From an uncultured Methanobrevibacter sp. (lineage in GTDB: Archaea > Methanobacteriota > Methanobacteria > Methanobacteriales > Methanobacteriaceae): 27,753 nucleotides of DNA. Below are positions 1 through 7,207 of this stretch, one piece after another. Location of the stretch: the NCBI GenBank assembly GCA_905235495.1, contig CAJOMK010000001.1, positions 1 to 27,753 of the forward strand. Direction: 5' to 3'. The first letter of the stretch is position 1. Each line of letters starts with the position of its first letter. A model generated the notes under the pieces. The model ran no database searches. It was given only the letters and a program-made list of their open reading frames with translations, and had not been told where the DNA came from. Made by a program: the position numbers and the translations under genes.

Positions 1-182
1 GGGATTTCTTTATCACTGCTTTCAGATGTATCCTTTCCAACATCAATCTCATCAACAGTTGTATTGTTTTTCTCAACACTAACATCATCAAAATCAGTAG
101 CATTCACCATAGCAGAAGATACAGGAGACAAAGCATAAATGAAGATTAGGCATATAGCAACTAATTTTAAATTTAACTTCAT
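1..182 (-). CDS. Secreted or surface protein, N-terminal fragment (cut by left edge)
   Basis: Reading in from the right, an ATG at 182 opens a frame that runs off the left edge with no stop, so only about 60 residues are visible. The start MKLNLKLVAICLIFIYAL, followed by SPVSSA, has a short basic end, a hydrophobic core and small residues, as in a Sec signal peptide. The rest is rich in Asp, Glu, Ser, Thr and Asn, as in exported adhesin-like proteins of Methanobrevibacter. An AAAGGTG ribosome binding site lies six bases upstream, and a TATA-like element is near 218-232. No functional domain is inside the window, so the adhesin idea is only inference from composition. Confidence 0.7.
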   Translation of the reverse strand, partial: MKLNLKLVAICLIFIYALSPVSSAMVNATDFDDVSVEKNNTTVDEIDVGKDTSESSDKEI

Positions 183-183
183 A

Positions 184-594
184 TAATACACCTTTCTCAA
201 AGATCTATATTCTATTAAAATTTATATGAAGATTTTTTACACAAGTTACAAAATTTTATTAAGTTTGTAAAGAATTTAAAAAGAGTTATGAAGTCTCTTA
301 TTAAAAAAAATATTTTTTTTTAAGAAGACACCAATCGACCCTTCAAATCAAAATATAAATTTTAATAAAAAAAAACTATGAATTCTACAATTTTTTAAAT
401 GCTTTATTGCATTTGTAAGGTCAGTTTAATTTAGTGAATCTATTTTAAAAATTTATTTTAAAATAATACATCAATTAAACAGCTTACTAATGTTTATATT
501 AGTCAATTATCATATAAATACTTTTCAACAAGTAAGTACTTACTTTAAAGGATAATAGAGTAAATAAAAATAAAAAATAAGAATGTAAAAAAGA
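184..594. other. AT-rich intergenic region with one promoter-like element
   Basis: This stretch separates the secreted protein gene from the insertion element. It holds the likely promoter of the leftward gene near 218-232, an inverted repeat at about 485-503 (ACTAAT facing ATTAGT) and the promoter-palindrome pair listed separately at 511-545. I see no coding frame. Confidence 0.6.
511..545 (+). promoter_or_regulatory. TATA-like box followed by a perfect 16-bp palindrome
   Basis: CATATAAATA at 511-520 resembles an archaeal box A. AAGTAAGTACTTACTT at 530-545 is a perfect palindrome. It sits where transcription would start, about 24 bases past the box, which is a usual place for a repressor operator. 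No gene follows before the insertion element begins at 595. Operator function is inferred from position and symmetry only. Confidence 0.4.
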
Positions 595-617
595 GTGTTC
601 ACCAAAATTAGTTTTTG
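595..617 (+). repeat. Left terminal inverted repeat of the IS element
   Basis: It matches the reverse complement of 2360-2382 at 21 of 23 positions. The two differences lie within the first seven bases. It marks the left boundary of the element. Confidence 0.8.
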
Positions 618-838
618 TATTTTTATGAAAAAATTTTTGGCCTTATTTTTTCTTATTTTTATCTAATTCAATTTTATTTTACTTTAATTTTAATATATCT
701 ATATTATTTATTCTAATTTTTATTTATGATATTGCTAATTTTTTTAAATTGGATTTTAACTAATTTTAAATAGTTAAGTTTATATGCTTTGTTTTATATA
801 GTTAATATTAATTATTACTGCTTTTGGAGTTGTTTTTT

Positions 839-2300
839 ATGGTTAAAAGAAAAATTGATAAGAATCAGAGTAAATTGAGTATTGTGACATTAGATTGTAA
901 CATTCCAAAGATCATATTTCTCGTTTTGTCGTTGATTTTATCGAAGAAGTTTATCCAATGTTAAACATCAAAGAATCAAAAAAGAAGAAAGGAAGGGAGT
1001 CATTGCCTATTGATTCCATTTTAAAATTGCTTGTTTATGCTAAAATCAAACATTTAGAAAGTGCTAAATACATTGCAAACATGGCAAAGTACCATGAGAT
1101 TTATCGCTTTGTTTCTGATGATATTAGGCCATCCAAACGCTCAGTTCAAATATACAGAAGAGAATACGATTGTTACTTTGAAGTATTAGTTCAAATGACC
1201 TTAAAAAAAAGGCTTCAGATCTAAAATTAACTGATTTTAACCACGTTGCCATTGATGGAACCATCAAAAAAGCATACAATTCCAACAACAATGTCATCAG
1301 CAAAAAAAAAAACACAAATATTGCTTGATTACTTCAATGGACTCCCAATTAGTCCTGAAAAACTTGATAAACTTCATAAACCTACACAAAAAATATTAGA
1401 AAACAAAGAGATGAATGTTAAAGAGAAAATAGAACTATTATATGACATTAAAACACAATTCACATTCACAGGACAAGACAAAATACCAGTAAACAACATA
1501 GAAGCTAGATTTATGAAATGAAAGAAAGGAAACTTCATGATTAGCTACAACATCCCAATCTGCAGTCGATTACGACACCAAATTAATCTGTGCAATAAAT
1601 GTTACACAAAACCCTACAGACCATTATGAACTACCTCCAATCGCAGAAAGAGCAATACAGAACATAAAAACAACACCAAAATACATAAGTGATGATACAA
1701 TATATTTAAACCAAATAAGCTTATCTTACTTGGATGATAAAAAAATAGATGGATTAATACCAACTAGAAAACAATCCAAGGAAAAAATAGGAAAATTAAA
1801 TGAAAACCCTTACCACAAAGACAATTTCGAATACGATTATGAATTAGATGCTTTCAAATGCTCAGAAGGACACTACTTACACTTTTTTGGCAAATATGCC
1901 GAACCACACAAAGACCCTGAAAAACCAGACAAAATAAAAAGAATTTACAACAATTATGAAGCATGTAAACACTGTTCTGCAAGAAATAAATGTTATTCAA
2001 GCTCACAAACACACAAAACCATCACAAAATACGATTCAGAAAATGCAAAAAGCAATGAACCACAAAATGGAAAAACAAGAATATAAAGACGAATACGCAA
2101 AAAGATCAAACGTTGAAGGACCATTTGGAATATTAAAAGAACAATTCCAAATAGAAAAAGAAGCAGTCATTGGAATGACACGAACAGAAGAAAGACTATA
2201 CTTAGATGTATTAGCATACAATTTAATTAGATTACACAACATTACACAAGAAATAGAAAATACAAAAGAAGATTTAGAAAATTTCTGTGAACGAGAATAA
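839..2300 (+). pseudogene. IS1182-family transposase, multiply frameshifted
   Basis: Joining frames rebuilds an IS1182-type DDE transposase of about 480 residues. The N-terminal part reads PKDHISRFVVDFIEEVYP. The first catalytic region is HVAIDGTIKKAYN near 1240. The middle carries the SAVDYDTKLICA region. The C-terminal part has the CKHCSARNKC cysteine motif and RSNVEGPFGILK with the likely catalytic Glu. I count these lesions: one base lost near 909, one A lost in the A-run at 1203-1210, a slip in the 11-A run at 1302-1312, an in-frame TGA at 1519, one C gained at 1554-1556 and one A gained near 2040. It cannot make a full protein as written. The homopolymer positions also allow sequencing error. 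Confidence 0.88.
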
Positions 2301-2359
2301 ATAATACACCGATTAAAACTCGATGTAACCATATTTTAAAAAAAAAATAACAAGGCTGT

Positions 2360-2382
2360 CAAAAACTAATTTTGGCGGACAC
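2360..2382 (-). repeat. Right terminal inverted repeat of the IS element
   Basis: This is the inverted partner of 595-617. It lies 60 bases beyond the transposase stop, as expected for the end of an insertion sequence. Confidence 0.8.
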
Positions 2383-2620
2383 CCAAAAGTAAAAAATAAA
2401 AAAAGGAAATATAAAAAAATGAAAATTGAAAAATAAAAAAAGGGGGGTGTGTCACGATTATTTCTGACCAAAAGTAAATATAATTATGTCAAAAATAAAT
2501 TAAAATAATTAATAAACTTTTAAATATTTTTATTAAAATTATTATTTGTCCAATTTTTAAAATTGAAATCGTGTTTGTGACACCCCCTCAAAAAGTAAAA
2601 AAAAGAAAAGAATTGGGTTC
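2383..2620. other. A/T-rich gap with MITE-like inverted repeat and tfb terminator tract
   Basis: There is no gene here. An imperfect inverted repeat has arms at about 2441-2458 (GGGGGTGTGTCACGATT) and 2567-2590. The right arm read backwards is GGGGGTGTCACAAACACGATT, so the arms differ by a small indel. The 150-bp unit resembles a MITE or IS remnant. Between it and the tfb stop, the reverse strand has a pyrimidine tract at about 2589-2612 with several T-runs, suitable as the tfb terminator. Confidence 0.5.
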
Positions 2621-3613
2621 CTATAAGGTTACACCCATTTCCAATTGTTCAGTAAGTTCTTTGTATCTGTTGCGGATAGTTACTTCAGTTACACCTGCAA
2701 CATCTGCAACATCCCTTTGGGTTTTTCTTTCACCTAATAAAACAGATGCAATGTATAATGCAGCTGCAGCTACACCAGTTGGACCTCTACCTGAAGTTAA
2801 TCCTTTTTCCATAGCCTTTTCAATAATTTCAATGGATTTGGATTGTACTTCACCAGACAAACCAAGTTCACTTGCAAATCTTGGAACATAGTCTACTGGA
2901 GATGTAGGAGGTAACTTAATGTTCAATTCTCTTGTCAAGAATCTGTAAGTTCTTCCAACTTCTTTTTTACTTACTCTTGAAACTTCAGCAATTTCATCTA
3001 AAGTACGAGGTACTTTACATCTTCTACAAGCTGCGTATAAGGAAGCCGCTACTACACCTTCAATACTTCTTCCACGGATAAGCTTGTTTTCAACTGCACT
3101 TCTGTAAACAACGGAAGCAGATTCTCTTACACTTCTTGGAAGACCTAATCTTGAAGAGTCTCTGTCTAATTCACTTAATGCGAAAGCCAAGTTACGTTCA
3201 GTAGCACCAGAAATTCTGATTTTTCTTTGCCATTTTCTTAAACGGTACCATTGAGCTCTGTTTCTTGCAGGAATATCTCTACCATAGATATCTTTATTCC
3301 TCCAATCGATCATAGTACTTAAACCTTTATCGTGAATAGTGTAAGTAATAGGAGCACCTACTCTTGTACGTTTGTCTCTTTGTTCATGGTCAAATGCTCT
3401 CCATTCAGGACCCATATCTACAAGGTTTTCATCAATAACTAATCCACAGTTAGCACAAACCACTTCTGCTCTTTCGTAATCTCCAATTAAATTTGTAGAT
3501 CCGCATTGAGGGCATACAGTTTGTTCTGCTTCAGAGTCATCATTTTGTTTTCTTCTTGAAGTTCTTTTGGAATTTTGAAGAACTTCTTCAGATAATCCTT
3601 CTTTCGTGTTAAT
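2621..3613 (-). CDS. tfb: Transcription initiation factor B (TFB)
   Basis: TFB binds TBP-DNA, reads the BRE and recruits RNA polymerase. The frame shows an N-terminal zinc ribbon (CPQC then CANC), a B-reader/linker region (GPEWRAFDHEQ) and two cyclin folds. The second fold ends in the BRE-reading helix-turn-helix GVTEVTIRNRYKEL. From the second cysteine pair on it is nearly the sequence I recall for Methanothermobacter TFB. The start is a problem. The open frame extends upstream to a TAA at 3635-3637, yet has no ATG, GTG or TTG before the GTG at 3463. Starting there would cut the zinc ribbon in half. An AGGAG site lies at about 3616-3620. I place the start at ATT 3613, giving 330 residues, but the spacing is short and the true start is unsettled. 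gar1 is the upstream neighbour. Confidence 0.93.
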   Translation of the reverse strand: MNTKEGLSEEVLQNSKRTSRRKQNDDSEAEQTVCPQCGSTNLIGDYERAEVVCANCGLVIDENLVDMGPEWRAFDHEQRDKRTRVGAPITYTIHDKGLSTMIDWRNKDIYGRDIPARNRAQWYRLRKWQRKIRISGATERNLAFALSELDRDSSRLGLPRSVRESASVVYRSAVENKLIRGRSIEGVVAASLYAACRRCKVPRTLDEIAEVSRVSKKEVGRTYRFLTRELNIKLPPTSPVDYVPRFASELGLSGEVQSKSIEIIEKAMEKGLTSGRGPTGVAAAALYIASVLLGERKTQRDVADVAGVTEVTIRNRYKELTEQLEMGVTL

Positions 3614-3638
3614 CTCTCCTATTAAATTTGAAAATTAA

Positions 3639-3712
3639 TTTATTCTTCTCTAAAAAACAAATAGAGAATAAATTTTTATTGATTTATTATTCCCTAAAAA
3701 ATAGAGAATAAA
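3639..3712 (-). repeat. Two copies of a hairpin repeat in the tfb leader/promoter region
   Basis: Copies at 3639-3672 and 3683-3712 share the pattern TTTATT(C/A)TTC..CT, an A-rich loop and TAGAGAATAAA. Each is an imperfect palindrome able to form a stem. They fill the gap between the gar1 stop and the tfb start. Possible roles are gar1 3' ends, a tfb operator or a leader structure. Which of these applies is not visible in the sequence. Confidence 0.55.
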
Positions 3713-3726
3713 CTTTTTGATTATTA

Positions 3727-4092
3727 CTATTGTTTTCTTCTTTTTCTAGAATTGGATTTTCTATTTTTAGGATTTTTGGAATTGAATTTGAAATTCTTTC
3801 TGGATTTTGAATTCTTATTACCTTTACCTTTTTTGCTTAATTTTTCCATTTCACTTTTAGTAGAAACAAATAACTTTTCTCCACTTCTGCTTTCAAGATC
3901 TCTCCTATTCACTGACCTAAAAATGTTTACAGAAATGTATGGATTTTTTACGGGGCCAAAAATAGAATAAACCTTACCTATTTTCTGTTTATCATTTGTA
4001 AAAACGAAAGCTCCAGCGGGTGGAGTTTTGGTGGTTTTGACAATGAGCTTTCCAGAATTAGCAAGGTGTGAAATATTTCCTAAAAATTTCAT
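3727..4092 (-). CDS. gar1: H/ACA ribonucleoprotein subunit Gar1
   Basis: Gar1 binds the Cbf5 pseudouridine synthase in H/ACA guide RNPs and helps substrate loading and release during rRNA modification. Residues 1-85 have the Gar1 beta-barrel pattern, including KIGKVYSIFGPVKNPYISV. Residues 86-121 form a tail of almost only Lys, Arg, Asn and Ser, which is long for an archaeal Gar1 and probably binds RNA. The ATG at 4092 follows a GTTGAT ribosome binding site five bases away. Placement upstream of tfb on the same strand matches an archaeal gene pair I recall from related genomes. The two could share a transcript unless the intervening hairpins end it. Confidence 0.88.
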   Translation of the reverse strand: MKFLGNISHLANSGKLIVKTTKTPPAGAFVFTNDKQKIGKVYSIFGPVKNPYISVNIFRSVNRRDLESRSGEKLFVSTKSEMEKLSKKGKGNKNSKSRKNFKFNSKNPKNRKSNSRKRRKQ

Positions 4093-4145
4093 AAAAAATC
4101 AACTTAAAATAAACAGTAGTACAACATAATATAATAACATTATAG

Positions 4146-4160
4146 TATATAAATGTTTCG
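4146..4160 (-). promoter_or_regulatory. gar1 promoter (BRE + box A)
   Basis: On the reverse strand CGAAAC is followed by ATTTATATA, a good BRE plus TATA box. Transcription should start near 4123, about 30 bases before the gar1 ATG. Confidence 0.55.
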
Positions 4161-4460
4161 ATGCATTTATATATAAAAAAATTTCTTATTAAAAATGATT
4201 TCTAAAAAATCCTAATGAAAATACTTATTAATACTCAAAGTTTGTCCTTAATGAATAAAACAATTGATTAAGTACACCTAAAAAACTAATGAACTGTTAT
4301 AAGCCAAAATTTCTTTGATTGAATAAAAAATATTCGTTACTATTGAGAATAAACAAAAAAATCATTAGATTTAAAATTCTTTCAAAATAGTGATAAAAAT
4401 TTTTAATAATATGTGAAAAAATTATACAGTGAATAGTTAAACAATTATTGTACACATTCA
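4161..4460. other. Intergenic region between divergent gar1 and Sir2 genes
   Basis: This is AT-rich sequence between two divergent promoters. The only open frame (4297-4488, reverse) has no ribosome binding site and a composition like random AT-rich DNA. I see no RNA gene. Confidence 0.5.
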
Positions 4461-4468
4461 TATATAAA
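4461..4468 (+). promoter_or_regulatory. Box A of the Sir2 gene
   Basis: TATATAAA lies about 50 bases before the ATG at 4517, giving a leader of roughly 25-30 bases. Confidence 0.45.
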
Positions 4469-4516
4469 GATTTGCAAAAGAAAATCATTTATTGAAGTTC
4501 TGAAATAAATAATCAT

Positions 4517-5248
4517 ATGGCTAAAATAAAAGAATTGCAAGAGATTATAGACTCCTCAGACAATATAGTCTTCTTTGGAGGAGCAGGAGTTTCTACAGAA
4601 AGCGGAATACCTGATTTCAGATCTGAAAGTGGAATCTTCAAAAGCCTTGAAAAATATGGTGCAAGTCCTGAACAATTGGTTTCACATAGCTATTACCTTA
4701 GCAATACCGAAGAATTCTTTAGCTATTATAAGGAAAACCTTGTCTTTAAGGACGCCAAGCCAAATCCAGCTCATTTGAAGTTGGCAGAACTTGAAAAGGC
4801 AGGAAAGCTGAAGGCAGTGATTACTCAAAATATTGATGGATTACATCAGAAGGCAGGAAGCAAGAATGTTCTAGAGCTTCATGGAAGCATTCATAGAAAC
4901 TACTGCGAATTCTGTCACGAAGAACATGATTTGAATTATATTCTAAACAGTGATGGAATTCCAAGATGTGAATGTGGAGGAATCATCAAGCCAGATGTCG
5001 TTCTTTACGAAGAACCTTTAAACAATGATGTATTGAACTCATCAGTCAACTACATAGCAAATGCAGACACTTTAATAATTGGAGGAACATCACTTGTAGT
5101 TTATCCTGCTGCAGGATTGATAAATTACTTCAACGGTTCAAAACTGGTCTTGATAAATAAAAGTGAAACACCTTATGATAGTTTAGCCAGTTTAGTCATA
5201 AATGAAGCTATTGGGGAAACTTTAGACCAAATAAAAATAGAAAAATAA
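4517..5248 (+). CDS. cobB: NAD-dependent protein deacylase, Sir2 family
   Basis: Sirtuins remove acetyl groups from lysines using NAD+, giving nicotinamide and O-acetyl-ADP-ribose. All family marks are present. GAGVSTESGIPDFR at 22-35 and TQNIDGLH at 103-110 form the NAD site, and His122 in LHGS is the catalytic base. Cys130, 133, 151 and 153 bind structural zinc, and GGTSLVVYPAA is the second NAD loop. The length of 243 is normal. The segment where desuccinylases carry a Tyr-x-x-Arg pair reads YYKE here, so plain deacetylation is more likely. In archaea such enzymes can act on Alba or acetyl-CoA synthetase; the target here is unknown. The gene stands alone and converges on the RraA-like gene. 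The ribosome binding site is weak. Confidence 0.95.
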   Translation: MAKIKELQEIIDSSDNIVFFGGAGVSTESGIPDFRSESGIFKSLEKYGASPEQLVSHSYYLSNTEEFFSYYKENLVFKDAKPNPAHLKLAELEKAGKLKAVITQNIDGLHQKAGSKNVLELHGSIHRNYCEFCHEEHDLNYILNSDGIPRCECGGIIKPDVVLYEEPLNNDVLNSSVNYIANADTLIIGGTSLVVYPAAGLINYFNGSKLVLINKSETPYDSLASLVINEAIGETLDQIKIEK

Positions 5249-5305
5249 TGAAAAAATAGAGCAAATAGAATAAAATAAAAAAGAATAGGTGTAAAAAAAT
5301 AACAA

Positions 5306-6040
5306 TTACCTATTCAAACCAATAATTTCAGACAATAATCTGCCTTTTTTCAATTCTTTTATGATATGACTTTCCTTTACCTTAACATTAAAGGTTGCCA
5401 CCATGGTTTCATGGAACAGTTCCTTAGGAATCACCACTACACCATTTTGATCTCCAAATACAAAGTCTCCTGACCTTATGATGTCATCATTGATTTCCAA
5501 TTCAACATTGATTTCACCAAGCCCTAATGCTTTTCCTGCATTTGGAAGATAGTCAAGAGCAAAGACAGGATAATCCAAATCTACAAGTGCATCCATATCC
5601 CTTGCCCAACCGTATAAGACAGTTCCAGCTATTCCTTTCTCATCTGCACAGGTTGAAGCCAATTCTCCCCAGACTGAAGCAGACTTACCATAAGTGTAGA
5701 TAAATAAGATTTCCCCTTCTTCTGCATTATCCATAGCCATCAAGGAAGTTCCCCAATCATCAGTATTGGATTTTGCAGTGAATATCTTACCATAGACCTT
5801 TTTGTCATTCATAGATTTCAATCCTGCAATTACACCAGATTTTCCAGATACTGATGCATAGGCATCTGATACCTGACATGCTGAACTTGAATCCAAGATC
5901 TTTTTCAACAGATTATGACTTTTGCTTTTTTTATTATCCAAATCTTCTATGGAAAAATTATATTTTGAAATATCAACATCATCTAAGTCAATCACTTTAG
6001 ATGACTTTTTTAATAAAGTTTTAGGAGTGATTTTAGCCAA
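5306..6040 (-). CDS. RraA-like / HMG aldolase-fold protein
   Basis: The fold includes metal-dependent 4-hydroxy-4-methyl-2-oxoglutarate and oxaloacetate-cleaving aldolases and the bacterial RNase E inhibitor RraA. Visible marks are WGELAS at 124-129 and GWARDMD at 144-150, where Arg147 and Asp148 correspond to the substrate and metal residues. DYPVFALDYLPNAGKALG and GDFVFGDQNGVVVIP follow, both typical of the family. I start at TTG 6040 because GAGGTG lies just before it. An upstream ATG at 6145 would add 35 residues with no ribosome binding site. That gives 244 residues. No RNase E is expected in this organism, so an aldolase or decarboxylase role is more likely. The substrate is unknown and no partner gene is adjacent. 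Confidence 0.83.
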   Translation of the reverse strand: MAKITPKTLLKKSSKVIDLDDVDISKYNFSIEDLDNKKSKSHNLLKKILDSSSACQVSDAYASVSGKSGVIAGLKSMNDKKVYGKIFTAKSNTDDWGTSLMAMDNAEEGEILFIYTYGKSASVWGELASTCADEKGIAGTVLYGWARDMDALVDLDYPVFALDYLPNAGKALGLGEINVELEINDDIIRSGDFVFGDQNGVVVIPKELFHETMVATFNVKVKESHIIKELKKGRLLSEIIGLNR

Positions 6041-6145
6041 TTTAACACCTCTTTTAAAATGAAATAATCGAATAAAATTTTTTGATATATATGTTAAGTT
6101 ATCTAAAAGATATCTAATAAAATTTTCTAAAAAATAAAAAATCAT

Positions 6146-7190
6146 ATCACTTTAGAAACCCAAACAAACCCTAAAAAACCCCAACTAACTTTTCTATAAA
6201 ACTAAAAATATCTAAAAGTTATATCTATTTTATAAAAAATAAAATAATTTATATATTATGATAAAGATATTATATTATGGATACTAAAATCATATAAAAA
6301 TGATATTATTATATTATTAATTAATTGAAAAAATTAATTAATTCATTATTAATTACATTATTACAGATTATTATTAAAATTAAAGACTTTAGGTGAAAGG
6401 AAAATAAATTATTATTAACTAAATTAAACTAATTATCATAAAATAAATTCAGAATAAATTTTTACTTAAATAAAGAACATTCATTAATTATAAGATAAAA
6501 ATAACAATTATTCACGAGTTATTTGAATTAGCTTTATATTAAACTACTTTTACCACTATTAAAATCAAGGAATTTTAATCAAAACATTATTTGAATATTG
6601 GAATCAGAAGATAAATCTAAATTAAATAATCATTTAATTTTAGGATTTAGACAATTCAATTTGTTAATTTCGATTAATAGATATGACAAACTAATAAAGA
6701 AATATGTAGATATTTGAATAATTCTCTTTAAATTTTAATCAATAGAAAATATCTTTTTTTATATGAATTTACTCAATAGATTATCTTAGAATATTTAGAG
6801 CAGAATAGCGATTCAATATTCATGATTCTAAAGAATAGTATCTGTTTTTATCAATTAATTTATTAAAATTAATTAATCAAATTATTACAAATTACAGTAT
6901 AATTTAAAAATTATAATCAATTGTAAATTAACAATTTATTAATTAAAATTAATTATAATTAAGCTAGTAGTAAAAATTGTTATTATGCTAAATCTTAATT
7001 AGAATAATTAATTTTAAATCATTACATTAATCAAATAAGTTTTAATTAAATTAAAAATGAAGTATTATTAATTATAAATGTTTAAAACTGAAAAAATAAG
7101 AATTATTCATAGGTTTTAAATTATCATGATGGATATTAGTTATGATAACAATTCTACGATAAACTAGCCTTAAATTATCCTATTACAAAG
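6146..7190. other. 1.05-kb extremely AT-rich region without genes
   Basis: I see no coding frame, tRNA or recognisable RNA gene. The region is dominated by TTAATTAATT-type words. Inverted repeats occur near 6313-6345 (AATTAATT, a short A-rich loop, AATTAATT) and near 6849-6880. The likely dnaG promoter is an ATTATAAATG element around 7070-7080. Possible roles are a long leader, a replication or nucleoid site, or remnants of a lost gene, with no evidence to choose. Confidence 0.5.
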
Positions 7191-7207
7191 CTCAAAGGAG
7201 GCTTATT

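Larger units (their letters stand above)
595..2382 (+). mobile_element. Decayed IS1182-like insertion sequence
   Basis: The ends are imperfect inverted repeats of 23 bp at 595-617 and 2360-2382, matching at 21 positions. Each outer end begins GTGT and shares the core CCAAAATTAGTTTTTG. The element is 1788 bp, a normal size for this family, and encloses one broken transposase gene. I could not define a clear target duplication because both flanks are A-rich. The family call rests on the transposase residues, not on a database match. Confidence 0.8.

Noticed and set aside
2571..2891. Forward frame antisense to tfb
   Set aside because: It lies opposite a clear essential gene and its protein looks like no family.
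4297..4488. Reverse frame of 63 codons
   Set aside because: No ribosome binding site, composition typical of random AT-rich DNA, and it overlaps the Sir2 promoter.
6041..6145. N-terminal extension of the RraA-like protein from ATG 6145
   Set aside because: No ribosome site at 6145, while GAGGTG sits directly before TTG 6040 where family similarity begins.
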